The notes: generated from the letters alone by a model not told the origin. A DNA stretch of 64,000 nt from Bdellovibrionales bacterium RIFOXYC1_FULL_37_79 (GCA_001770015.1 MEQB01000036.1:1-64000); one strand, 5' to 3'. Counted from the first letter of the stretch, positions 9,090-18,026 are shown. Made by a program: numbers and translations.

Positions 9090-9434
9090 ATGATCAAACC
9101 AATAGTTTTATTAATAATTTCAAATGTTTTCATGACTATCGCATGGTATGGGCACTTAAAAAATATGTCCAGTAAACCCCTTTGGATCGTCATCCTGGCA
9201 AGCTGGGGAATTGCTTTTTTCGAGTATTGTTTTCAAGTGCCAGGCAACCGATTGGGAAATTTAGTCTATACCCTTCCCCAACTTAAGGTAATTCAAGAGG
9301 TAATCACCATGGTGATCTTTGCTCTTTTTTGTCTAATGTATATGAAAGTGCCTTTAACCAAAAACTTTTTGTTTGCCTCGATTTGCCTGGTCATGGCGGT
9401 TTTTTTTATTTTTCGGGACCTACCAAAGGCTTGA
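9090..9434 (+). CDS. DUF486 (DMT-like) small integral membrane protein
   Basis: 114 residues with four hydrophobic helices. It shows the DUF486 signature: 'TIAWYGHLK', 'SWGIAFFEYCFQVPGNRLG', 'QLKVIQEVITM' and a terminal 'FRD'. DUF486 proteins resemble small drug/metabolite transporter units of the inner membrane; their substrates are not established. An AAAGG ribosome site is six bases upstream of the ATG. Divergent from the DUF4105-like gene. Confidence 0.85.
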   Translation: MIKPIVLLIISNVFMTIAWYGHLKNMSSKPLWIVILASWGIAFFEYCFQVPGNRLGNLVYTLPQLKVIQEVITMVIFALFCLMYMKVPLTKNFLFASICLVMAVFFIFRDLPKA

Positions 9435-9463
9435 ATAAACTTTAACTTGAGTATATTTCGACT

Positions 9464-9489
9464 TTTGCTTGCCATTAATGGCAAGCAAA
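9464..9489. promoter_or_regulatory. Perfect 26-bp palindrome in an intergenic region
   Basis: TTTGCTTGCCATT is followed directly by its exact reverse complement with no loop. There is no T-run on either side, so it is a poor terminator. It could be an operator or a cruciform-type element lying 29 bases after the DUF486 stop codon. Confidence 0.5.
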
Positions 9490-9574
9490 GTATAAATCAT
9501 TAAATAGTATATCAGCGCATGTTACGGCATTATTAATTTGGAACAGACAGGAATAATAAAAAACAGGAGCCAAA

Positions 9575-10000
9575 ATGAATACAGCATTAATTAAAAAAAC
9601 CTCCATACTGATAACCTTTTTACTTTTTAGTCAATTCTGTTTTGCAGACAGCACTCGGTTAATCAAATATGAGTGTCGTGATGTTAGAGCAGTCGCAGCG
9701 TCTGAAACAAACATTAGATGTTTTCTTTTTGCCAGGAATTTCGAAGGAACAGATATCGCACTTATTTTTCCTGCAGAGTTTGGTGATCTGTCAAGAAGCT
9801 ATCTGGGAATGGAACTTGCAACTGCAGCCAGCGAAAAAGTCCAGGCAATTATAGATCTTGATTATGCGGAAAAAATTTCTAATCCAGGAGTCTTAAAGTA
9901 TTTCAAAAAAGAATTTGGAGAAGGTTACGACTACTATACTTATGGTGATTTAAGTTACGGTAGTTTTTCTGACCTAATAAATATTACTTCAAGAAACTAA
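9575..10000 (+). CDS. Small secreted hypothetical protein
   Basis: 141 residues. A signal peptide (hydrophobic core about residues 9-22, cleavage after 'CFA') is followed by about 117 mature residues with two Cys (in YECRD and IRCFLF), probably one disulfide. AGGAG precedes the ATG. A 25-bp upstream motif (9515-9539) recurs in front of the secreted-protein gene at 11792. No family recognised. Confidence 0.7.
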   Translation: MNTALIKKTSILITFLLFSQFCFADSTRLIKYECRDVRAVAASETNIRCFLFARNFEGTDIALIFPAEFGDLSRSYLGMELATAASEKVQAIIDLDYAEKISNPGVLKYFKKEFGEGYDYYTYGDLSYGSFSDLINITSRN

Positions 10001-10226
10001 AAGCATAAACGAAAACAATCTCTCTTGATTATATTGACCAAATTTTAAAAGGGCTAAAGCCCCTGGTCTGTAAGAAATAGACTTCATTTGTATATGCCAT
10101 TATAAAAATATTGAATTATTAAATATTCATATAAAAAATACATATAATTATTTGCTATATTCCTTGATTGTTTAATCTTTTGTAAATATCTAAAGATTAT
10201 ACCTATATTAAATCATTGAAGGAAAT

Positions 10227-11513
10227 ATGGTCAAACTTATCACACTTTTTTTTAGCCTTTTGTTTTTAAACCCAGGATTCATAAGCGCCCAAGAAGCTCC
10301 TACCGTAATCAAGCTAAGCGATTATACGATTACCATCATTGAGAAAAATATACCTCATGGAGCAATTCTCGACGTAACATACTTTCCATACTTACTTTAT
10401 AAAAATGAAAATATTTTTAATCATCGCTACCAGGGACCAATCAACCCGCTTGGTGCAAGAGAAGATTGGGGAAATATTCCAAGTTATACTTTAGCAAATT
10501 GGGTACTCCATCCAGATTTAATGACGACAGATATTTTTCATGTGGCCCTTTCATCCAACTCTGCTGAAGGTTGGTCGAGACTGATGTTAGCTGACCAATT
10601 GGTAATTGAGTATCTTAGCAGAAATAATCTTAAAAATTTCATAGACCACAACAAAGACAATTTTTCTAAAACAATAGAACGTTTACGCAGCGAAATCGGC
10701 AAACCTGAATCTTATCCATTTGTAGATAAATCAAATATTCAAAAAATGAATCAGTATGCTCTTGAAGACACTTTTGCTTTATTAAAAAACAAGTCTGTAT
10801 ACTTTCAACCAAACCCAGATCTTGAACAAGTTTTTTTGGACTTTAACTTTTTGCCTTCGATAAAGAAGAAAATCACCCTTGATGATCCAATGAACAAACA
10901 TCCCTTGATCGTAGTTCATACTTCAAAAATATTTGACGATGCCGCCATGGCTAAAGAAGGTGTTGATTATCTGATTAACAAATTTAAAGTTAATAACCTT
11001 CCTGTTGTATACCTCATGCACCATGATGGATACTCGGACTTAATGTGGTATCCGGAAGACAGAAATCCTGACTACGCTGTATATTCTGCTGGTGGTGAAC
11101 ACAATCTTCCTCTCTATAACCCCGAGGTAACTATTGTTGGAGGATTTTTTGGAGACTATGATGGGGCCCACGGTTGCCACTTTAAGGCGATGGCCGATGC
11201 GATTACCAGATATTTTCTTCACGGTAAATTTTCTTTTAAAATTCATCTTCCCATTTCTGCCATCTATTTTTATTCTGAAGATGAGTCCAGTAGGGATGAA
11301 TTTCTAGATGAAAAAATATCTCCTTTGGAATTTATTGATTATATTCATGAATCTTTCTTTTTCACATTTGACGAAACTTATCTTGGCGGAAGCACCGAGT
11401 ACACCGGTATCATAAGCACAACTGATTATACTTTCCTTTACTTTGTCGACGATGTCCTGATAAAAAAGCATGGTGTGGGGGACCGCACAGTTGAGTTCCG
11501 GTTTTCAAAATAG
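10227..11513 (+). CDS. Secreted hypothetical protein, 428 residues
   Basis: A signal peptide of about 21 residues ends 'GFISA', and AAGGA precedes the ATG. The mature part has a conserved-looking core (LIVVHTSKIFDDAAMAKEGVDYL, PVVYLMHHDGYSD, VGGFFGDYDGAHGCHF) that alternates strands and helices like an alpha/beta fold. His/Asp-rich stretches (MHHDG, GDYDGAHGCH) could bind a metal, but I know no family that fits. The 3' end directly abuts a transposase remnant on the other strand. Confidence 0.7.
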   Translation: MVKLITLFFSLLFLNPGFISAQEAPTVIKLSDYTITIIEKNIPHGAILDVTYFPYLLYKNENIFNHRYQGPINPLGAREDWGNIPSYTLANWVLHPDLMTTDIFHVALSSNSAEGWSRLMLADQLVIEYLSRNNLKNFIDHNKDNFSKTIERLRSEIGKPESYPFVDKSNIQKMNQYALEDTFALLKNKSVYFQPNPDLEQVFLDFNFLPSIKKKITLDDPMNKHPLIVVHTSKIFDDAAMAKEGVDYLINKFKVNNLPVVYLMHHDGYSDLMWYPEDRNPDYAVYSAGGEHNLPLYNPEVTIVGGFFGDYDGAHGCHFKAMADAITRYFLHGKFSFKIHLPISAIYFYSEDESSRDEFLDEKISPLEFIDYIHESFFFTFDETYLGGSTEYTGIISTTDYTFLYFVDDVLIKKHGVGDRTVEFRFSK

Positions 11514-11514
11514 C

Positions 11515-11622
11515 CTATGACGCAAGTTTGATTAATCGATTTTTTAATCGTTTGTCATTCAGATTCATCTGCTCAAATTCTGAATTTGCCCAGGCAAGCA
11601 ATTGATTAACGCTTGAAACCAT
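11515..11622 (-). pseudogene. N-terminal remnant of an IS4/Tn5-type transposase
   Basis: A 35-codon frame on the minus strand (ATG at 11622, TAG at 11517-11515) reads 'MVSSVNQLLAWANSEF' then 'NLNDKRLKNRLIKLAS'. It matches the start of Tn5/IS4-family transposases in the pattern 'W..(S/E)xF...LxDxRxxxRLxxLA'. Everything after that N-terminal motif is missing, and the frame ends two bases from the stop codon of the gene at 10227-11513. I did not find terminal inverted repeats. Confidence 0.6.
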
Positions 11623-11791
11623 ATTGTGGTAGTTAGAAATATTTTTCGATGGGGACAGTGTAAGAAGTATGTCATTTTTACATATAAAAAAATCAGACCA
11701 TGTAATTATGGGTAAAGCAAATTATAAGCCTTTAAATTATATTTAAGTGCATGGTATGGCATCATTTAATTAATCACTAACGGAGGAAAAA

Positions 11792-12283
11792 ATGAGCAAA
11801 TTAATTTTAACAATCGTCTCTCTGGTATTTACCCAAGTGCTGTATGCCGATAATCACATAAACGTCGATAATTGCGACGTAAAAATATTCGGAATCAATA
11901 TCAGAGACAAGGTTGTGTGTGACGGTTCCAGTAATCAATTTTGTGGCCATGAAAAGTCCGTGACTTTTACCGTTGGTGTCGATAAAAACAAACTGGATGC
12001 TCCCGTTAAGAGAGTCGGATTTAAAGGCACAAATGATGGACAGGCCTATGAAACTTCATTTCCAGCCACAAATGAGCACCATACTGGACTGTGGGATATT
12101 GAATTTTCACTGGCCCGTCACATAGCTTGGAATAAATTTGATCATGTTACCAAAGGATCATTTTTTGTAGAAACTACCGATGGTACTTATTACTGGTTAA
12201 AATATAAAAATAATAGTGATTTTGAATTTGATTCTAACTTATCATCCAATTTATCTTTTTACGATAACAGATGCTCCGAATAA
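11792..12283 (+). CDS. Small secreted hypothetical protein
   Basis: 163 residues. The signal peptide ends 'VLYA'. Mature Cys residues in NCDVKIF, VVCDG, QFCGHE and NRCSE suggest two disulfides. The predicted fold is beta-rich, with alternating strands ending in 'TYYWLKYKN'. A GGAGG ribosome site is well placed. It is first in a run of three same-strand small secreted-protein genes. No family recognised. Confidence 0.7.
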   Translation: MSKLILTIVSLVFTQVLYADNHINVDNCDVKIFGINIRDKVVCDGSSNQFCGHEKSVTFTVGVDKNKLDAPVKRVGFKGTNDGQAYETSFPATNEHHTGLWDIEFSLARHIAWNKFDHVTKGSFFVETTDGTYYWLKYKNNSDFEFDSNLSSNLSFYDNRCSE

Positions 12284-12314
12284 ATAAGACATTAAACAAA
12301 CCAGGGGAATGATT

Positions 12315-12653
12315 ATGAAAGGAATTATTTATATAATATTTTTGGTAAATGTGTATTCCAGTTATGCAACCGATTGTTTCGAAACTGTAAAAGCACGTTT
12401 TCAAGATATTTATCCTTTTGCCAGCGATTACATTGTTACAATGGAAAGCAATCAAGCTTACCCAACGTCCTCTGACATGCTTCATGGCGATTTTTCTTAC
12501 AAATTGAATGAAGATGAAGTTGATTTGAATAGTCCTAAGTACAAAACATTTATAGCCTCATCTTCGGCAATTGGCTGCTTTGGAAGCGAATTCGTTGTTT
12601 TTGAACAAGCAACCTGTACTTTGGTAGCAATTGGTGGTGGGTACTGCGAATAG
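12315..12653 (+). CDS. Small secreted hypothetical protein
   Basis: 112 residues from ATG 12315; the ATG at 12309 is too close to the AGGGG ribosome site at 12303-12307. The signal peptide ends 'SSYA'. The mature protein of about 95 residues has four Cys and ends 'GGGYCE'. It lies 31 bases downstream of the preceding secreted-protein gene, probably in one transcript. Orphan. Confidence 0.65.
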   Translation: MKGIIYIIFLVNVYSSYATDCFETVKARFQDIYPFASDYIVTMESNQAYPTSSDMLHGDFSYKLNEDEVDLNSPKYKTFIASSSAIGCFGSEFVVFEQATCTLVAIGGGYCE

Positions 12654-12698
12654 TAAATCACCAATCATAAGTAGTTTCGTACAACGATGGAGAATAAA

Positions 12699-13025
12699 AT
12701 GAAAAACATAATGGTGTTAGCTTGGGTCTTCTCATCACTATGCTTTGCTGTTTCTTTTGAAGAAGCACGTTTGGTGGCAGCAAAATATCTCAACACAGAC
12801 CAAGTCAAAATGGATAATGAAAGTAAAAAATCATATTTCTTTATTACCGAACTTGAATATAAACCTGGAGATGAAACACAGGAGTGGCAATGTTTTAGAG
12901 GTGTGGTCGTTTCAAAGAAAACTGGAGAAGTGGTTGATCCATCCTCAGATAAAGATATTACTATTAGTTTTCCGTATTCAGATACTCATCAAGAGGGATT
13001 TGTAATTATCAATTGTGCAGATTAA
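12699..13025 (+). CDS. Small secreted hypothetical protein
   Basis: 108 residues from ATG 12699. The GGAG at 12689-12692 fits this start rather than the ATG at 12687, and this start gives a clean signal peptide (MKNIMVLAWVFSSLCFA). The mature part has two Cys (WQCF, INCAD), and 'EYKPGDETQEWQCFRGVVV' plus 'KTGEVVDP' resemble a small beta-sheet protein of the PepSY/YmfJ type. That resemblance is weak. Confidence 0.65.
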   Translation: MKNIMVLAWVFSSLCFAVSFEEARLVAAKYLNTDQVKMDNESKKSYFFITELEYKPGDETQEWQCFRGVVVSKKTGEVVDPSSDKDITISFPYSDTHQEGFVIINCAD

Positions 13026-13332
13026 AAAAATTCACCTCATGCTTTCCACCAAATGTAGATTGTTAACAAAAGTTTTATTTTGATTTTTTTTCAAGCTGTT
13101 ATACAATCATAACAAGCAATTTATCCACCCTCCCCAGGAGGGTGGACTTAATACCTTGACCACTTAAAGACCTAATATAATTGGACCTAAACTACTTTAC
13201 TCACCGCCCAATAATAGGGTAATTCTTTCATATTATATATTTTTATTAAGTAGTAACAACCAGCCATGCTATAAACCCGCTTTAACGATTTAGTCTTAAT
13301 ATAATTTTAAGAGCATAAAAAAAGGAGATTCT
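13026..13332. other. Intergenic region of 307 bases with one hairpin
   Basis: AT-rich spacer between two secreted-protein genes. It holds the hairpin at 13125-13145 and a 'GACCTAATATAAT' word that recurs near 24004-24016. No coding frame is visible. Confidence 0.6.
13125..13145. repeat. Dispersed hairpin, copy 1
   Basis: CCACCCTCC-CCA-GGAGGGTGG, a perfect 9-bp stem with a 3-base loop. A near-identical hairpin occurs at 31272-31290. Neither copy is followed by a T-run. Confidence 0.6.
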
Positions 13333-13731
13333 ATGAAAAAACTATTCTTTATCATTTCACTGCTCACAATCTCAACACTCACTTTGGCACAAACACAGTC
13401 AGTTTTGGTTGATTGCAGACCTGCTTGGGGTCCAATGGGTGGAAGCATTGTTACGCTTAAAGGTGATCTTGACCTTACCGATCTAGATACAGGTGCCAAA
13501 CAAGCTGAAGGTGAGCTTATGGTTATCATTTCAGATGCAATGGATGGGATAATTCTCAATCAAACAGCACAATTTGTTGGTCAATATGAAAACATTGATG
13601 GCAAAGCTTCTGCAACCGTTGATACGACAATAAATGGTGTTGACGTTGTTGCCAAAATCAACTTTTCTGACAAAAATTTATCTCGTCTTGAATATAAAGG
13701 ACGATCACATAGAATGAATTGCGCTAAATAG
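13333..13731 (+). CDS. Small secreted beta-rich hypothetical protein
   Basis: 132 residues. Signal peptide of about 19 residues (ending TLALA-like 'LTLA'), preceded by AAGGAG. The mature protein has one Cys near each end (VDCRP, MNCAK), likely one disulfide closing a beta-sandwich or barrel of about 110 residues. The pattern of short alternating strands resembles the small secreted orphans common in Bdellovibrio-like genomes. No function assigned. Confidence 0.7.
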   Translation: MKKLFFIISLLTISTLTLAQTQSVLVDCRPAWGPMGGSIVTLKGDLDLTDLDTGAKQAEGELMVIISDAMDGIILNQTAQFVGQYENIDGKASATVDTTINGVDVVAKINFSDKNLSRLEYKGRSHRMNCAK

Positions 13732-13740
13732 ATTGAAGTA

Positions 13741-13913
13741 AACGGTTTTAACTGGACCAGAATAATGGGGTTGAAATCAAAAGTAATGTTTATTTTTTAA
13801 TAGGTTGGGAGATTACCAATTCACCAGTTTAACTTGGTGTAAACGAATTGTAATGATTCCGCTATTCTAATAGAGAATCAACCCCATTGTACTAGTCCAG
13901 TTTATAAACGGTT
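13741..13913. repeat. 173-bp element bounded by long inverted repeats (MITE-like or bidirectional terminator)
   Basis: The left arm 13741-13774 (from AACGGTTTTAACTGGACC to GGGGTTGA) and the right arm 13878-13913 are imperfect reverse complements over about 34 bp, with an almost perfect core AATGGGGTTGA. The interior is AT-rich and non-coding and contains a smaller ACCAA...TTGGT-type stem. It lies between convergent genes. A second, 8-bp inverted pair (13908-13915 with 13957-13964) overlaps the right end. Confidence 0.6.
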
Positions 13914-13975
13914 CTTAATTGCAAACCAATACGTTAATCGAATAGAGTCGCAAATGAGAACCGTGTACTTGCAAA

Positions 13976-15823
13976 CTACTTCCTAATCGATCTCACTACC
14001 GACCGCTGATTTTTTGGCAAGGTCTTCTTGCGAATACGAATATTTTTAGGCGTCACTTCCACCCAGTCATCATCATCAATCCAAGATAAGGCCCATTCCA
14101 GGGTACGGGGTCTCACCGGCGGTAAAATAACGTTTTCGTCCTTGCCGGCCGTTCGCACACTCGATAAATGTTTCTCTTTCACCACATTGACATTGCTATC
14201 ATTGGTTTTATTATGCTCTCCAACCACCATTCCCTCATAAACGGTCTCACCGGGTTTGATAAATTGCTCCCCCGTCGCCAGCAGATTAAAAAGGGCATAG
14301 GGCGTGGCCTTGCCGTGCTTATCAGCAATTAAAGAACCATTTTGCCGGGACAAAAGATCTCCCGCATAGGGCCTGTATCCCAAAAAATACGAAGACATCA
14401 ATCCGGTTCCCCGGGTATCCGTTAAAAAAATGGAACGATATCCGATCAGACTTCTCGATGGTATAACAAACTCCACCCGGGTGCGGGTATCACCAATGGT
14501 ATGCATGGATTCCATGCGGCCTTTTCTCTCTGATAATTTTTGAGTTACAATTCCTGTACATTCATTGGGTACATCAATACAAAGCATCTCAAATGGTTCT
14601 TCCTTTTGACCTTGCTCATTGGTTTTGGTAATAACCGTCGGTCTGGAAACCATAAACTCAAACCCTTTTCTTCGCAGTTCTTCAAAGACAATCGCCAGCT
14701 GAAATTCACCTCTGCCTTTTAACATAAACACTTTGGGATCATTGGTTTCTTCATATCGTAAGGCCACATTCAAGCGACATGACTCTTCTAAAAATTCCTG
14801 CAACTTTCTGGAAGTCAGATACTCTCCCTCTTGTCCGGATAAAGGTGAGGTGCTAACCGACACATTGACCGACACAGTCGGAGGCTCAATTTCCACCCGG
14901 GGAAGTGGTTCCACCCTATCCACGGAACATAAAGTATCTCCAATCTGGGCCTTATTAAAACCCGAAATAATAACAATTTCTCCAGCGGGGCAGGAGTCCA
15001 CTTCTTCCTGGCCTAGTCCCCCAAAAACCTGCAAACAGCTGACTTTGAAACTTTCCGTTTGATTATTTTTTCCACACCACATGACTTGTTGATGGCGTCT
15101 CACAATGCCCCTTTGAATTCGACCGATAATGAGCGGTCCGAGATAGGGTGAATAGGATAAATTGGAAACCAGCACCTGCAGCTCATGGCCCTTGGATATT
15201 TTAGGCTCAGGAAAAAAATCAGAAACAAAAAAATCCAAAATAGGTAATAAGTTTTCGCCCTTCTGTTTAGGATCTATTAATTCATTCAAGGCCCATTTCT
15301 CTTTAGCCGAAGCATAAATAATGGGAAAATCAAAATCGTAATCATCGACGTGAAGAATGGAAACCAAATCCAAAAATAAGTTTTCAATCTCAACCTTGAC
15401 TTCCTCGATGCGCTGGTCGGGTCGGTCCACTTTATTAATAACCACGGCAATTCTAAGTCTTCTTTCCATGGCCTTACTGAGCACAAATCTGGTTTGCGGT
15501 AGTGGTCCTTCCGAGGCATCCACCAATAACAAAATGGAATCCACCATCATCAACGAGCGTTCCACTTCGCCACCAAAATCAGAGTGACCGGGAGTATCGA
15601 GCAGATTGATTTTCACACCCTTCCAATAAATAGCACAATTTTTGGCCCGAATGGTGATGCCTCTTTCTTTTTCAATTTCCCCAGAGTCCATTACTCGTTC
15701 AACCACTTCTTCTCTTTCGGTAAAAACCCCCGATTGCCGAAGCAGGCCATCCATCAAAGTCGTTTTTCCGTGGTCAACATGCGCAACAATTGCAACGTTT
15801 TTAATTTTTGAAAACTGCTCCAT
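13976..15823 (-). CDS. typA: Ribosome-associated GTPase TypA/BipA
   Basis: 615 residues, full length. Translation-factor GTPase that acts on ribosome assembly and stress growth. Visible motifs: P-loop AHVDHGKTTL, switch I 'EKERGITI', G3 'DTPGHSDFGGEV', G4 'NKVDRP', then EF-G-like domains II, III and V and the BipA-specific C-terminus (TGLMSSYFLGYRPYAGD; a basic tail ending KNQRSVVRSIRK). The ATG at 15823 with an upstream GAGTGAG ribosome site is preferred to the TTG one codon earlier. It stands alone, convergent with the secreted-protein gene. Confidence 0.96.
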   Translation of the reverse strand: MEQFSKIKNVAIVAHVDHGKTTLMDGLLRQSGVFTEREEVVERVMDSGEIEKERGITIRAKNCAIYWKGVKINLLDTPGHSDFGGEVERSLMMVDSILLLVDASEGPLPQTRFVLSKAMERRLRIAVVINKVDRPDQRIEEVKVEIENLFLDLVSILHVDDYDFDFPIIYASAKEKWALNELIDPKQKGENLLPILDFFVSDFFPEPKISKGHELQVLVSNLSYSPYLGPLIIGRIQRGIVRRHQQVMWCGKNNQTESFKVSCLQVFGGLGQEEVDSCPAGEIVIISGFNKAQIGDTLCSVDRVEPLPRVEIEPPTVSVNVSVSTSPLSGQEGEYLTSRKLQEFLEESCRLNVALRYEETNDPKVFMLKGRGEFQLAIVFEELRRKGFEFMVSRPTVITKTNEQGQKEEPFEMLCIDVPNECTGIVTQKLSERKGRMESMHTIGDTRTRVEFVIPSRSLIGYRSIFLTDTRGTGLMSSYFLGYRPYAGDLLSRQNGSLIADKHGKATPYALFNLLATGEQFIKPGETVYEGMVVGEHNKTNDSNVNVVKEKHLSSVRTAGKDENVILPPVRPRTLEWALSWIDDDDWVEVTPKNIRIRKKTLPKNQRSVVRSIRK

Positions 15824-15921
15824 CAATATCTCACTCGCATTAGAATATTTTTAACGGCCCAAAATACCCTAACCGTCATCAAATACAAAGTTATTTTATG
15901 ATTAAAATTCTACCGCAAACT

Positions 15922-17073
15922 TTAGCAACTGGGGACGCACGAAATGGTCGGTGCCGGAACATTAAAAGTACAAGCCGGTGCCCCTACACAAGTAGCGCTG
16001 CTACCACAATTAATCGTCGGACCTGATGGCCCATAATAACCAGGAATGGTTGGACTATCGCTACAGGACTTCGTACACTGGGGAGGACAAGGGTCGTATT
16101 TCAGTAAGGCCCGATCCCCGGCTGCTGCATTCGTCAATCTCACCCTAACCTTGGAGGCGGAAGCACTCGTGGTAACGTCATAAAGAACGTAATATTCAGT
16201 ATTGTTCTTATAAAATCGAAGATTCCTGCGATTAGGTGGCAAAATGGCATTTGATACCGAAATATTGGTATCAATACCGGCAATCATCACGTTTTGATTG
16301 TCATATCTGACCGTAAAAAGCGGAGTAAAACAGGAACCAATCACCTCGATAAGATCCTGACAATCACAAGTGTAGCTGCCTGGTTTACAAGGACATCTTC
16401 GGACCTCTTGAACCATATTGAGGTTGGCATCACAATAAGCACCCGCTTGAGGAACCGGATTGGGATTACAAGTCTTATTGAGCTTATTATTTACCACGCT
16501 CAAATCACAAGCACCACCAACACAGGTACCTGTCCTGAATTTTCCCCACACCTGAATCATCGTACCACTTGCCACACACCAAGGAGGTGGTGAGGTCAGC
16601 CAAGCATCCTCACAGGTCTCGATATCCTTGATAACATCAGAATACTGGCAAGTCCCTCCGCTACAAGAATACGTTCGATAGTTTTGCTGAACAACCAGAC
16701 CAGTGCAAAACTTCGAACCGGTGTAACCTGGTCCCGGGCAACTTCCACAAGATCCAGAACATCCATCACTGCCACAATTTTTACCGCTACAATTAGGAGC
16801 GCAACAATCCGAACTGGGACAGGAAGCATTCGCCCCACAATTCTGAGTAACCATAGATCCGCATGAGTTACTAGGCGGACTGCCCGCACAAGGCTCATAC
16901 TTGAGAATTTTTTCATTGACAGACCCATTACACACACAACTATAACTATCTTCACAATGATTATCACCACAGCGATAATGTCCACCAAAACCATCACAAT
17001 AATCAGCAAACCCCACCATCGGAAACAGAATCAGCAATAAAAATGAGCCAAGAAAAAGTTTAAATTTATTCAT
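15922..17073 (-). CDS. Secreted Cys-rich protein in prepilin operon
   Basis: 383 residues from ATG 17073, which has a TGAG ribosome site; the frame also opens farther upstream into the preceding gene. The signal peptide ends 'MVGFA'. Residues about 20-230 are extremely Cys-rich (CGDNHCEDSYSC, SSDCCAPNCSGKNCGSDGC), like small disulfide knots. A Cys-poor beta-rich insert (about 255-330: TVRYDNQNVMIAGID...LRFYKNN) follows, then another Cys-rich tail ending CVPSC. It starts 11 bases after the stop codon of the prepilin gene, so it is co-transcribed with it. A tip adhesin or capping role for a pilus-like fibre is possible but inferred from context. Confidence 0.75.
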   Translation of the reverse strand: MNKFKLFLGSFLLLILFPMVGFADYCDGFGGHYRCGDNHCEDSYSCVCNGSVNEKILKYEPCAGSPPSNSCGSMVTQNCGANASCPSSDCCAPNCSGKNCGSDGCSGSCGSCPGPGYTGSKFCTGLVVQQNYRTYSCSGGTCQYSDVIKDIETCEDAWLTSPPPWCVASGTMIQVWGKFRTGTCVGGACDLSVVNNKLNKTCNPNPVPQAGAYCDANLNMVQEVRRCPCKPGSYTCDCQDLIEVIGSCFTPLFTVRYDNQNVMIAGIDTNISVSNAILPPNRRNLRFYKNNTEYYVLYDVTTSASASKVRVRLTNAAAGDRALLKYDPCPPQCTKSCSDSPTIPGYYGPSGPTINCGSSATCVGAPACTFNVPAPTISCVPSC

Positions 17074-17084
17074 ATATATTCTCA

Positions 17085-18026
17085 CTAATCGTTTATCCAC
17101 ATTGTGCCCTGAGGACAACCAACACAGCCATCGGTTCGGCGTGGTATCACCATGGTTTCCATCGCTTGAAAAGTCTGCTCGATGGTCGCTGAAGGAGTGG
17201 AGGATGTATTGGTGGCCGCTTTAAAATTCAAATTGCCAGCGATCCACATTCCTCGTGGTCTTTCATGGTAAGTATTATCAATGGCCAAAATAGCGTTAAG
17301 GGCAGAGGCGGGGGTGGTTTTTTCCTTGGAAAAGCCGATTAACACCTTGGCCTTTCCCCCAGTTATATTAGTCTTGTTATAATTAATATTTCTCGTGACC
17401 GGATCCCGATACCAAAGTCCCAAGTCATAACCATCTCCGAGTTTGCATCTTTTAATTTTACGATCTCCCAGCGGAGTGGCAGTGGTATCTTCCAACTCGA
17501 CAAACAAACGCACCATTCTTTTAAATTTACGAGCAGAAGCATCATCAGAGGCCAGCTTGCCCCGGTCAAACTCCACCACAAAATCGACCGTTCCAATGGC
17601 AGAATCCGAAGCCGTATTAACCCCTACCCAAGGGTCGGAAGTATCCAAATAATAACCTTCAATAACAATATTTCCACTACCTATTTTTTTACCATCCACT
17701 TTGTAATAGTGCCTGGTCGCACTATCGGTGATCCCATTTTGATCCACCAAATTAAGTGCCCTATAGGTATTTTCCGGCACCATCTCACCTTTTAAAGTCT
17801 TGGTACAGGTCGTTTCGTCTTGTAATAGATCCGCAATATGCCTGGAAATCGAAATTTCATCAAATCTCTTTTCACTCATTTTATTGGATTGAAAAACATT
17901 AGTAATCAACATGGCACTGGCCAGGGTCAAAATAGTGGAGACCCCCACCGCAACAATGAGCTCAATCAAGCTGACACCCTGACGACTGTTCATAATAATC
18001 AAATAACTGCTGCGCCTTGATTTCAT
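17085..18026 (-). CDS. Prepilin-like protein (type IV pilin/pseudopilin N-terminus)
   Basis: About 313 residues. An N-terminal class III signal 'SRQG/VSLIELIVAVGVS', with Glu at +5 of the mature protein, marks cleavage by a prepilin peptidase and assembly into a pilus or pseudopilus. It is larger than a major pilin, as in PilW-like minor pilins. The C-terminus (GNL...MVIP...CPQGTMWIND) resembles that of the neighbouring prepilin. The start overlaps the upstream stop as TAATG (ATG 18026); an ATG at 18038 with a weak GGA is an alternative. Middle gene of a three-gene operon. Confidence 0.8.
   Translation of the reverse strand: MKSRRSSYLIIMNSRQGVSLIELIVAVGVSTILTLASAMLITNVFQSNKMSEKRFDEISISRHIADLLQDETTCTKTLKGEMVPENTYRALNLVDQNGITDSATRHYYKVDGKKIGSGNIVIEGYYLDTSDPWVGVNTASDSAIGTVDFVVEFDRGKLASDDASARKFKRMVRLFVELEDTTATPLGDRKIKRCKLGDGYDLGLWYRDPVTRNINYNKTNITGGKAKVLIGFSKEKTTPASALNAILAIDNTYHERPRGMWIAGNLNFKAATNTSSTPSATIEQTFQAMETMVIPRRTDGCVGCPQGTMWIND

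Noticed and set aside
10045-10065. GGGCT-AA-AGCCC hairpin after the 9575 gene
   Set aside because: Five-base stem, and a T-run only for the minus strand where no gene ends; too weak to call.
13026-13332. Possible CRISPR-like repeats in AT-rich spacers
   Set aside because: Only isolated hairpins and short words recur; no regular spacing and no cas genes anywhere in the window.
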